Assembly: GCF_006442965.1 (NCBI RefSeq)
Contig: NZ_VFWX01000010.1
Location: 124,001-188,000 of the forward strand
Direction: 5' to 3'
Origin: Mesorhizobium sp. CU3
GTDB lineage: Bacteria; Pseudomonadota; Alphaproteobacteria; Rhizobiales; Rhizobiaceae
Length of the DNA: 64,000 bases
Made by a program: the position numbers and the translations under genes. The notes beneath the pieces were generated by a model. The model had not been told where the DNA came from, made no database searches, and worked only from the letters and a program-made list of their open reading frames with translations. Shown here piece by piece: positions 17,915-24,610 of the stretch. Each line of letters begins with the position of its first letter. The stretch's first letter is position 1.

Positions 17915-18010
17915 CTCGGTACCGACCCCGGCACGCGCTTCGACCGCGAGGAGACGGTCGTCGCCCGCGAGCACGCGACCATCCGCTGGCGGTTCTGGAA
18001 AGCAGAGGCT
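17915..18010 (+). pseudogene. possible relic of an NTF2/SnoaL-like gene
   Basis: Read from CTCGGTACC, the frame gives LGTDPGTRFDREETVV followed by AREHATIRWRF, resembling the middle strands of SnoaL/NTF2-like proteins. There is no start, and downstream the frame runs antisense into the GFA gene without the usual closing strand. It may be a decayed fragment or coincidence. Confidence 0.25.
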
Positions 18011-18045
18011 TGGCGCGGCGAAGTCAGGTTCAGCCGCGCTCATGC

Positions 18046-18471
18046 CTATTCCGGCACCGCGATGCCGGAGCCGCCGAGTTCGGCCGGAAAGTCCTTCAGC
18101 TTCGGCAGGCCGTCCTTCATAGGCAGCACGGTCTCGGCGTAGTTGACATGGACCGCAGGCGTGAATGCAATTGTCGGGATCGCCGCCGCATAGACGTCGA
18201 CCAGTCCGAGCGGCGGGTGGTTCGTCATCAGATGCCCGCCGCATTTCGTGCAGAACTGGCGATCGCTCATCTGCGATTTCATGAAGCCGGAGAGGAACTC
18301 TTCGCCCTTGGTGACCTTGACGTTGCCCGGCTTCCACAGCGTGAAGGCATTCACCGGAGACGCCGACCACGAACGGCAGGAACTGCAATGGCAGTAGCCC
18401 ATCGCCTCGGCGGTTCCGTGGACTTCGATTTCCACGGCGCCGCAAAAACACCCGCCCTTATGTACAGTCAT
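18046..18471 (-). CDS. GFA/CENP-V-type zinc-binding protein
   Basis: 141 residues, typical for the GFA (glutathione-dependent formaldehyde-activating-like) fold. Zinc-ligand motifs are present: GGCFCGAVEIEVHG, YCHCSSCRSWSASP and FCTKCGGHLMTNHP. Members bind one or two zinc ions; most are of unproven function, and the name does not establish formaldehyde chemistry. The ATG at 18471 follows GGACGAAAG. It is divergent from the AraC-type regulator at 18664, 192 bp away, so that regulator may control it. Confidence 0.9.
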   Translation of the reverse strand: MTVHKGGCFCGAVEIEVHGTAEAMGYCHCSSCRSWSASPVNAFTLWKPGNVKVTKGEEFLSGFMKSQMSDRQFCTKCGGHLMTNHPPLGLVDVYAAAIPTIAFTPAVHVNYAETVLPMKDGLPKLKDFPAELGGSGIAVPE

Positions 18472-18663
18472 GACTTTCGTCCTTGTTCGTTGGTTCCGAT
18501 TGCGCCGAGCGTCCGGTTCAAGCGGCGCCCGACAACTGGCGGGTTGTAGGATTTTCAGCGGCGAACTGAATGGCAGGGCGTCCGCCTTGCTTGACAGCGC
18601 GTCCGGAACTCGGAAGGGATATCGGCGCCGGTTTCCCCGGCGACGCGCACGGGACATGACGAA

Positions 18664-19653
18664 ATGGCCGGGGACGCCTTGTCTGACCTGTTGAGGACGG
18701 TACGTCTGACGGGTGCGACGTTTTTCGATATCGAGGGCCACGACCCGTGGGCCGTCTGCTCGCCCGCGCCCGCTTCGATATTGCCGAAGGTTCTGCCCGG
18801 CGCCGATCACCTGATTTCCTACCATGTGGTGACGGCCGGCCGCTGCTTTGCCCGCATCATCGGTGAAGAGGCGATGCTGCTTGAGGCCGGCGACGTCGTG
18901 GTCTTCACCCGAAGCGACCCGCACATCATGTCCAGCCATCCGGACCTGCGTGCCGAGCCGCCGACGGCCGACGTGCTCGACATCGTCACCGCCGGCCGGA
19001 TGCCGTTTTACATCAACTGCGCCGGCGACGAGCCGGTCTCGGCCAGGCTGGTCTGCGGTTATCTCGCCTGCGATGCAAACCCCTTCAACCCGCTGCTCGA
19101 AGCGCTGCCGCCGGCGATCAAGGCCTCAGATGCGAAAGGCGACGGCGGCTGGCTCGGCCAGTTCATCAACTTCGCGGTATCGGAGGTGGCGCAGAAGCGC
19201 GCCGGCAGTGAAACCGTGCTCACCAAGCTCAGCGAGCTGATGTTCGTCGATGTGCTGCGCCGCTATGTCGAATCGCTGCCGCCGCAACATACGGGCTGGC
19301 TGGCGGGCCTGCGCGATCCGCATCTGGCGCGCACGCTGGCGCTGATCCATGATCGACCGGCGCAGAACTGGACGGTCGAGGCCCTGGCGAAGGAATCGGC
19401 GCTGTCGCGCACCGTGCTTGCCGAACGCTTCACCCGGCTCGTCGGCATGCCGCCTGTGCACTACCTCGCCAAATGGCGCATGCAGATCGCCTCGCAACTG
19501 CTCAGCACCGGCAGCAGCAACATGGCAAGCATCGCGGCCGAGGTCGGCTACGAGTCCGAAGCGGCGTTCAGCCGCGCCTTCAAGAAGATGATCGGCGTGC
19601 CGCCTTCGGCCTGGCGTCTTGGTATGCGGCCTGGATCAAGCAGCGACGAGTAG
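18664..19653 (+). CDS. AraC-family regulator with N-terminal cupin (cupin_6 type)
   Basis: 329 residues. Residues ~5-200 form the cupin-like ligand domain of this AraC branch (ISYHVVTAGRCFARIIGEEA, LEAGDVVVFTRSDPHIMSS, LVCGYLACDANPFNPLLEAL). Residues ~220-320 hold two helix-turn-helices (WTVEALAKESALSRTVLAER and MASIAAEVGYESEAAFSRAF), with the branch motif GMPPVHYLAKWRMQ. Proteins of this type often activate an adjacent oxidoreductase or detoxification gene; here the only divergent neighbour is the GFA gene. The ATG at 18664 is used; no strong ribosome site is seen. Confidence 0.92.
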   Translation: MAGDALSDLLRTVRLTGATFFDIEGHDPWAVCSPAPASILPKVLPGADHLISYHVVTAGRCFARIIGEEAMLLEAGDVVVFTRSDPHIMSSHPDLRAEPPTADVLDIVTAGRMPFYINCAGDEPVSARLVCGYLACDANPFNPLLEALPPAIKASDAKGDGGWLGQFINFAVSEVAQKRAGSETVLTKLSELMFVDVLRRYVESLPPQHTGWLAGLRDPHLARTLALIHDRPAQNWTVEALAKESALSRTVLAERFTRLVGMPPVHYLAKWRMQIASQLLSTGSSNMASIAAEVGYESEAAFSRAFKKMIGVPPSAWRLGMRPGSSSDE

Positions 19654-19684
19654 CTTTTGGCTGGCCCTGGTCGATCGGTACGAG

Positions 19685-20758
19685 CTACGGACTAGCCCGA
19701 AGTTGATCCACGAGCGACAGTGCTTTCGAATAGACCGCGCGTGACTTGGCCTCACGGCCCTCGACAGGCGAATGAAAGCTGTATCCGGCAAAGAGACCGT
19801 TGCCGATGGAAAAGGCAACCCGGCACCAGTCGCCCGAACAGTTCATCATGTAGCGTCCGTTGTCCGGCAGCAGCCATTTTGGATCGGTGCTGACCCAATA
19901 CTCCGTCTTCCAGGGCATTGTGTAGCGATCGAAACCGGCCACTGGCTGCGGTGCGATCGACCTGCCTTCGCTCACGGCCTTCGCCAGGCCTTCGGCCAGT
20001 TCGTTGCGCGGCGGTCCATTGACTAGAAAAACCCGCCGCAATTCGTCGTCGGACGACAGCCCGATGCCAAGCATTTCCGGCCAATCCGCAAGCCCATCGG
20101 CGTCGACTGCATCGCACCATTCGGCGGCCCAGCCAGTCTGTTTCCGCGCCGTGCAAAACGCCTCCTGAGCGGAACCCGGTCCGCCTCGGCTAGCGGGACC
20201 GGTGAAGCTCAGGGAAAATGAGCTGGCGACCAGCGGAAACGAGCCATTGTCGGTCGCATCGCACACGGAGCGTGTGCCCTTCGCTCGATTGAGGGCGTAG
20301 TTGGTCTGGTAGCCATTGCGTATCTGCATCGCGGGCACTGGAGGAGTCGCGAACAGGGATCGGCCGATGCTGACGTGGAGCATCGATGCAAGGCAGGCTT
20401 GGGACGCCGGCCGCGCGTCCAGTTTCGGCCTGATGACGAAGAGCCGTGAAAATCCGCCCGCCAACAAAAGGAACGCGATAAGCACCGGAGCCTGAACGAT
20501 GACGGTGCTCTCGCCGACCGAACGCAACCAAAGGCCTATGCCTCGGGCAAGGACGCCCGCCGATGCGCCTATCGCCAACTCCAGCAACAACAGGATACCC
20601 ATAAAGCCCGCGTTTCCGTCGAAGGAACTGTCGACCCACAGATAACCGATGCCGGCAGTCATGAGGGCGGCACAGACCGCCAGCCAAATGCCATTTGGCA
20701 TTATGGCGGCGGCGAAGAACGGCACGAACAGAAAAAGCAGAATGAACATCAGCAACAT
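19685..20758 (-). CDS. membrane protein with large exported C-terminal domain, function unknown
   Basis: 357 residues. Four or five hydrophobic segments fill residues 1-125 (LLMFILLFLFVPFFAAAI, GIWLAVCAALMTAGIGYLWV, GILLLLELAIGASAGVLARG, QAPVLIAFLLLAGGFSRLFV); the following ~230 residues are soluble and contain about eight Cys, as expected for a periplasmic domain with disulphides. I chose the ATG at 20758 because GAGGG lies six bases upstream; ATGs at 20764 and 20788 are alternatives. No family is recognised. It stands alone between the AraC gene and a repeat cluster. Confidence 0.7.
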   Translation of the reverse strand: MLLMFILLFLFVPFFAAAIMPNGIWLAVCAALMTAGIGYLWVDSSFDGNAGFMGILLLLELAIGASAGVLARGIGLWLRSVGESTVIVQAPVLIAFLLLAGGFSRLFVIRPKLDARPASQACLASMLHVSIGRSLFATPPVPAMQIRNGYQTNYALNRAKGTRSVCDATDNGSFPLVASSFSLSFTGPASRGGPGSAQEAFCTARKQTGWAAEWCDAVDADGLADWPEMLGIGLSSDDELRRVFLVNGPPRNELAEGLAKAVSEGRSIAPQPVAGFDRYTMPWKTEYWVSTDPKWLLPDNGRYMMNCSGDWCRVAFSIGNGLFAGYSFHSPVEGREAKSRAVYSKALSLVDQLRASP

Positions 20759-20868
20759 GGGCATCCCTCGGCATTGGCCGATTGCCATTTGCTTGCTTAT
20801 GAGCGCCGAACCATGGCGAAGCAGGTCAGGCGCCGTGCAGATGCCGCACAGGTTTTCAGCACACTCCT

Positions 20869-20904
20869 AGTGCGTCGCGTGGAAACGGATCCACGCGACG
20901 CACT
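20869..20904. repeat. 15 bp perfect palindrome (intergenic repeat)
   Basis: AGTGCGTCGCGTGGA, six-base loop, TCCACGCGACGCACT. It lies in the gap between two genes read in the same direction and is followed 16 bp later by a second palindromic unit, as in composite rhizobial intergenic elements. It is not followed by a T run, so it is not a simple terminator. Confidence 0.8.
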
Positions 20905-20920
20905 TTAGGTCTCTGTTGTT

Positions 20921-20966
20921 ATGCATGTCGTCTTCCCAAAACCGAGATCAATTTTGGGCGACATGC
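20921..20966. repeat. ATGCATGTCG...CGACATGCAT palindromic repeat
   Basis: Outer arms ATGCATGTCG (20921-20930) and CGACATGCAT (20957-20966) with inner arms CCCAAAA and TTTTGGG make a long imperfect hairpin with one bulge. The core CCCAAAACCG...TTTTGGGCGACATGC is a pattern I know as a frequent intergenic repeat of Mesorhizobium and relatives (from memory, not searched). Together with the preceding palindrome it forms one ~100 bp composite element. Confidence 0.75.
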
Positions 20967-20987
20967 ATTAGAGCGGATTGGGCGACC

Positions 20988-21599
20988 TTAGCGATCCGCC
21001 AGCGCCAGCTTGGCGCCGAGCATGACGAAGGCGGCGGCGAAGCTGCGGCGCATCCAAGTCAGCACCTTCGGCCGCGACACGATGTGGCTGCGCACGGAAG
21101 CGGCGAACACGCCGTAGGCGGCGAAGACCACGAAGGTCATCAGCATGAAGACGCCGGAGAGTTCCAGCATCGTGGCAAAGGCATGCGGCTCGGTCGTGCT
21201 GACGAATTGCGGCAGGAAGGCGAAAAAGAAGATCGACAGTTTCGGGTTGAGCACATTGACCAGGATGCCGGTGGTGACGATCCTCACGGCCGAGTGCGGC
21301 GCGGCATTCTCGTCGATGCTGAGACCACCCTTCTCCTTCAGTGTGTTCCAAGCCATGTAGAGCAGGTAGGCGACGCCGAGATATTTCAGTGTCTCGAAGG
21401 CGACGGCGCTGGTGTGCAGCACCGCCGCAAGGCCGGTGATGGCGGCCAACATATGCGGGATGATGCCCAGCGTGCAGGCGAAAGCGGCGATGACCGAGGC
21501 CCGCGCGCCGCGCGAAAGGCCGGCGCTCAGCGTGTAGAGGACGCCGGTGCCGGGCGAAGCCACGATGATCAGCGACGTCAACAGGAATTCGATGCTCAC
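20988..21599 (-). CDS. LysE-family amino acid exporter
   Basis: 203 residues with about six membrane helices, the normal LysE/RhtB size. The N-terminal family motif is visible as LIIVASPGTGVLYTLSAGLS (the PGP-like signature), with later LGVAYLLYMAWNTLKEKGG and NVLNPKLSIFFFAFLPQFV, the conserved NPK segment. Such carriers export amino acids or their analogues across the inner membrane. CTGGAGGAACC precedes the ATG. No LysG-type regulator is adjacent. Confidence 0.93.
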   Translation of the reverse strand: MSIEFLLTSLIIVASPGTGVLYTLSAGLSRGARASVIAAFACTLGIIPHMLAAITGLAAVLHTSAVAFETLKYLGVAYLLYMAWNTLKEKGGLSIDENAAPHSAVRIVTTGILVNVLNPKLSIFFFAFLPQFVSTTEPHAFATMLELSGVFMLMTFVVFAAYGVFAASVRSHIVSRPKVLTWMRRSFAAAFVMLGAKLALADR

Positions 21600-21729
21600 G
21601 GATGGTTCCTCCAGCGCCCTGCCCGGCGGGAGAACGTATCGGGAGGCAAGGGCGGCGGCAAGCCGCGCCGTTTCCTGGTAGTGGGTCAGTTTGAAATTTC
21701 GCCCTGATCACGATAGGCGCTTTCACGCC

Positions 21730-21899
21730 AAAGCCGTTGCCTTGCACTTCATGTACTACAATTTCGTGCGCATCCATGCCTCGCCGCGCATGACCCGGCA
21801 ATGGCCGCTGGCGTCACTGACAAACTCTGGCAAATCAGCGATATTGTCGCGTTGATCGAGGCAAGGAGCCGAGAAGCCGATGGCTCGCCGACCCTATAA
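21730..21899 (+). pseudogene. frameshifted C-terminal relic of a transposase
   Basis: Frame one reads KAVALHFMYYNFVRIH; after a one-base loss near 21793 the next frame continues AMAAGVTDKLWQISDIVAL and ends at TAA 21897. HFMYYNFVRIH...TPAMAAGVTD..W...DIV is the conserved end of a transposase group common in rhizobia (family not certain, possibly IS1-like). Only ~57 codons remain, with no start, no terminal repeats and one frameshift, so it is dead. It marks an old insertion next to the AT-rich gene at 21954. Confidence 0.75.
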
Positions 21900-21953
21900 T
21901 GTGCGCGCCTTATAGCATTTAAACAATGCAGTATGTTTTGCTGGGGATCGAGA

Positions 21954-22235
21954 ATGCGTGATATCTCTGCCAAGCTGATATTCCTATTGGTTGCAAGCAT
22001 ATTTTTAGGAAGCGTCTTATACAACTCATTGTTGGACGACAGATTTGTCTACTACCCAAAGACCCCTGAGGCTCAATCGGACAGGATTGTCCCTTATCAT
22101 GTTAAGGGGATATATGTTTATCTAACTCCCGAGCAAAGCAGGTTTGTCCATTGGCTCCGAATTGTCGAAATTGGTTCGGGGATTTTGTTTTTTGGAGGTT
22201 GTTTTCTGGCACAGATGCGGGCCCAAGGCAGATAG
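21954..22235 (+). CDS. small two-helix membrane protein, unknown, AT-rich
   Basis: 93 residues with an N-terminal membrane helix (ISAKLIFLLVASIFLGSVLY), a soluble middle and a second helix near the C terminus (IGSGILFFGGCFLAQM). GGGGATCGAG precedes the ATG. Its base composition is clearly lower in GC than neighbouring genes and it directly follows a transposase relic, which suggests acquisition from elsewhere. No family is recognised. Confidence 0.6.
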   Translation: MRDISAKLIFLLVASIFLGSVLYNSLLDDRFVYYPKTPEAQSDRIVPYHVKGIYVYLTPEQSRFVHWLRIVEIGSGILFFGGCFLAQMRAQGR

Positions 22236-22289
22236 GCTCTTTGGCTAGCAATTGACGATCAATTTTCGAACTGGCCCACTACCCGTTTC

Positions 22290-22670
22290 CTAGCGGAGCG
22301 CCAACCCGTGCGCTGCCCTTGCGATCAGGCATTCGGGGTCGCCCGGCATGCAGGCGCGGCAGACATGCGGGCGCGCGTCGTAGATGCCGCAGGCGGTGTG
22401 CTTGCCGACGTCGCCGATCAGCGCCGCGCAGCGGCCGTTCTCGAACTTCATGCCGGAGAGGTCGGCGGCGACCAGCGCTTCGGGGATGCGGTCGAGCTCG
22501 GCATCCTCCTCGGTGGAAAAGCGCGGCCAGTCCGCCGCATAGGCGCAGCAGGCGCCACAGCTCTGGCAGTCGAAAACAGCGACCGGGCCGGCATCCGGAG
22601 ACAAACCGGCATGGGCAGCCAGGTCAAGCAATCCTGGCCCGAAGGCGGTGCGACCGGTGTCTTGCGGCAA
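22290..22670 (-). CDS. YkgJ-type cysteine-cluster protein
   Basis: 126 residues with a zinc- or iron-chelating cysteine cluster: FDCQSCGACCAYAADWP near residue 35, then TACGIYDARPHVCRACMPGD. This CxxCGxCC...C...RP..CR...G pattern is that of the YkgJ/Fe-S-oxidoreductase-like family, whose role is poorly known. The TTG start at 22670 lies four bases after the stop of the 50-residue gene upstream, with AGGAAG as ribosome site inside that gene, so the two are probably co-translated. Confidence 0.88.
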   Translation of the reverse strand: MPQDTGRTAFGPGLLDLAAHAGLSPDAGPVAVFDCQSCGACCAYAADWPRFSTEEDAELDRIPEALVAADLSGMKFENGRCAALIGDVGKHTACGIYDARPHVCRACMPGDPECLIARAAHGLALR

Positions 22671-22673
22671 GGG

Positions 22674-22826
22674 CTACTTCTTCCTGGGCTTGCGCGTCGG
22701 TGCTTCGGCCGGCGTCTTGAACAGGTCGGTCGCAACCTCGACCGGCGCCTTTGGCGCAGGCTTGGCCGGCTTGGCGGCCGCGGGCGGAGTTGCCGTTTGG
22801 TCCTTGGCGGAGAATTTTATGGCCAT
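22674..22826 (-). CDS. 50-residue Lys/Pro/Ala-rich protein, unknown
   Basis: A short, intrinsically disordered-looking basic protein starting MAIKFSAKDQTATPP and ending TRKPRKK, rich in KPA repeats in the middle (AAAKPAKPAPKAPVEV). GAGGATTG precedes the ATG at 22826. It sits between the unknown gene at 22854 and the YkgJ gene at 22670 with gaps of only 27 and 3 bp, so all three form an operon. Too short for a family call; the charge suggests nucleic-acid or membrane contact, which is inference. Confidence 0.65.
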   Translation of the reverse strand: MAIKFSAKDQTATPPAAAKPAKPAPKAPVEVATDLFKTPAEAPTRKPRKK

Positions 22827-22853
22827 ATGTCAATCCTCGTCGGAAAGGCGCGA

Positions 22854-23237
22854 TTATCGCGCCTTCGGGTTGCGCAAGCGGCCGATCAGGGCCGAGACCG
22901 CCGTGATGTTCATTTCCTGCGGCGACCACATACCGGCCGCGTCGATATGGTGCGTTCCAAGCTCGCGATGCGTGCTGCCGCTATAGGCTGCGTCCTGATG
23001 GGTGGCCTGCTGATGCGTCTTGGCATCTTCGCGGACATATTCGATCAGGTAGTTCGGACATTCGGCGCGGCTGAGCACGGCGATCCGCACCTGCGCATTG
23101 CCAAAGGCGCGCTTGCAGCGCTCAAGCCTTTCAAGCACGCGCCCGACATACTCGACCGGCTTGTCCAGGCCATCGACCATATCGGCGATGGTGGCATTGC
23201 TGGGTATCTGGATTGGCGGCACACGCTTGGTGGCCAT
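22854..23237 (-). CDS. unknown 127-residue protein, first gene of the YkgJ operon
   Basis: Starts MATKRVPPIQIPSNATIADM and has a helical middle (VGRVLERLERCKRAFGNAQV). No known domain is seen. I use the ATG at 23237, seven bases after GGAGAC; the ATG at 23243 is too close to that site. It is the first of a three-gene operon with the 50-residue basic protein and the YkgJ protein. The promoter should lie in 23240-23400, close to the candidate small-RNA promoter that reads the other way. Confidence 0.65.
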   Translation of the reverse strand: MATKRVPPIQIPSNATIADMVDGLDKPVEYVGRVLERLERCKRAFGNAQVRIAVLSRAECPNYLIEYVREDAKTHQQATHQDAAYSGSTHRELGTHHIDAAGMWSPQEMNITAVSALIGRLRNPKAR

Positions 23238-23371
23238 CGGCATTGTCTCCGCTCGTACCGCTCTTCAGCCAGGATCGAGCACAAAGCAATATGGCAATTC
23301 ATCGAACCGCCGATCCTACCAACATAATCGCGGCCGGCGACGAACGGCGGCAAATTTTTTTCATTTTGCCG

Positions 23372-23396
23372 GGAACCATTTTGCCGGCTGCTGGTT
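23372..23396 (+). promoter_or_regulatory. EcfG/RpoE2-type promoter of candidate small RNA
   Basis: GGAAC (23372-23376), 17 bp, GTT (23394-23396). This matches the alphaproteobacterial general-stress sigma factor (EcfG/RpoE2) promoter pattern GGAAC-N17-GTT and has the same spacing as the motif before csbD at 26145. No coding sequence follows on this strand before the terminator at 23450. Confidence 0.55.
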
Positions 23397-23402
23397 ATGT
23401 TC

Positions 23403-23490
23403 TAAGTCGCCAGCAATTCTTGCGTAATCGAGAAGAGCTGACGGCAAAGACGCCTCCCGCGCCGTGAAAAGCGCGAGAGGCGTTTTTGTT
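23403..23490 (+). ncRNA. candidate small RNA ending in an orphan Rho-independent terminator
   Basis: The ~88 nt transcript starts about seven bases after the stress-type promoter and ends in ACGCCTCCCGCG...CGCGAGAGGCGT (23450-23483) followed by TTTTGTTT. On the other strand the hairpin lacks a T run, so it works only in this direction. There is no gene on the plus strand for over 1 kb upstream, so the terminator is otherwise unexplained. The 5' half, TCTAAGTCGCCAGC onward, would be the single-stranded pairing region. Confidence 0.5.
23450..23490 (+). terminator. Rho-independent terminator without an upstream gene
   Basis: A 12 bp stem with one mismatch (ACGCCTCcCGCG/CGCGaGAGGCGT), a ten-base loop and a following TTTTGTTT. 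It faces the 3' end of the YciI gene (minus strand, ends 23542) and belongs to the candidate small RNA. Confidence 0.8.
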
Positions 23491-23541
23491 TGCTCGGGCT
23501 TGCGCTTCGGCGTTTCACGCAAATGCCTGCGCGATTGGGCC

Positions 23542-23871
23542 CTACATGATGGTGCTGATCATCGGCAGGATTTCGTAGCGGAAGCCGCGACCCGACTGCG
23601 CCACCGGATCGCCGTCGGTCACGGCCTTCGCCTCGGCCTCGCTGCCGGCGCGCAGGATCAGCAGGCCCCACGGGCCGGCGGGGTCGGCGACTGGGCCTGC
23701 CATGATCATGACGCCCTCGCGCAGCTTGGCGCGCAGATAGTCGGCATGCCGGCCCATCAGCGTCCTCTCTTCCTCGGTCATGGTGAAGGCGAAATCCGGG
23801 CGCGGCGGGATCAGCCGGCAATGGAATATCTTTTGCGCCGGAGCTTCGCGTGGTGCTTCGTTGCTGGCCAT
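23542..23871 (-). CDS. YciI-family protein
   Basis: 109 residues with the YciI (dimeric ferredoxin-like) fold: KIFHCRLIPPRPDFAFTMTE, LMGRHADYLRAKLREGVMIM, AGPVADPAGPWGLLILRAGS and the late GFRYEILPMI. The conserved HADYL His and the Asp in AGPVADP are the presumed catalytic pair; functions in the family range from decarboxylase/dehalogenase-like to unknown. GGAGGGGAGAG precedes the ATG. It follows the GST gene by 46 bp and is probably in the same transcript (patatin, GST, YciI). Confidence 0.9.
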   Translation of the reverse strand: MASNEAPREAPAQKIFHCRLIPPRPDFAFTMTEEERTLMGRHADYLRAKLREGVMIMAGPVADPAGPWGLLILRAGSEAEAKAVTDGDPVAQSGRGFRYEILPMISTIM

Positions 23872-23917
23872 CTCTCCCCTCCGGAATTCAAACCGCGTTG
23901 ATGCCGCTGCCGCCCCT

Positions 23918-24592
23918 TCAATCCTGTTCATGCGGCCCCGGCTCCGGCCAAGGCTCCTTCGCTGCTTCCGCATACCAGTGCCGCATCGCCGGCGTCGCCA
24001 ATACCGCATCGACATAGGCGCGGGTGACGGGTGCCAGCGCGCCGCCATAGGTGTCGAAGCGGGTGACGACGGGCGCGTACATGGCGTCGGCAGCGGTGAA
24101 ATGGCCGAACAGGAACGGGCCGCCCTCGCCATATTGCTCGCGGCACTGGCGCCAGATCGCCTCGATGCGCGCCCGCTGCGCCTCGCCCTCGGCGTCGAGG
24201 GGCTTGTGCGACTTCGGCCGGCGCAGATTCATCGGCCAGCCATAGCGAACCTCGCGGAAGCCCGAATGCATCTCGGTCGCCACGGAGCGCGCCAGCGCGC
24301 GGGCACCGAGATCATCCGGCCACAGTTTCTTCTCGGGAAAGAGATCGGCCAGATATTCAAGGATGGCAAGGGTTTCCCAGACAATCCTGCCCCCTCCCTC
24401 ATGCAGTTGGTGATTCAAGACGGGCACCACGCCCGTGGGCGACACCTTGGCGAGATTGGCTGCGGTCTCCGGCGTGCGCAGGCGCACGAAACCTTCCTCG
24501 AAGGGAATTTCCAGATGCTTCATCGCCACCCATGGCCGCAGCGACCAAGAAGAAAAGCACTTGTTGCCGATATAGAGGGTGAATTCAGCCAA
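23918..24592 (-). CDS. glutathione S-transferase family protein
   Basis: 224 residues. The thioredoxin-like N-terminal domain starts FTLYIGNKCFSSWSLRPWVA, with the catalytic-Ser region SSWSLRP, and has the cis-Pro GVVPVLNHQL and the glutathione-gamma-Glu binding ETLAILEYLAD. The helical C-terminal domain covers residues ~90-210. It resembles the maleylacetoacetate isomerase/zeta-like group, but the substrate cannot be set. Starts 18 bp after the patatin-like gene. Confidence 0.93.
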   Translation of the reverse strand: MAEFTLYIGNKCFSSWSLRPWVAMKHLEIPFEEGFVRLRTPETAANLAKVSPTGVVPVLNHQLHEGGGRIVWETLAILEYLADLFPEKKLWPDDLGARALARSVATEMHSGFREVRYGWPMNLRRPKSHKPLDAEGEAQRARIEAIWRQCREQYGEGGPFLFGHFTAADAMYAPVVTRFDTYGGALAPVTRAYVDAVLATPAMRHWYAEAAKEPWPEPGPHEQD

Positions 24593-24610
24593 TTCCGTCT
24601 CCTGAAACCA

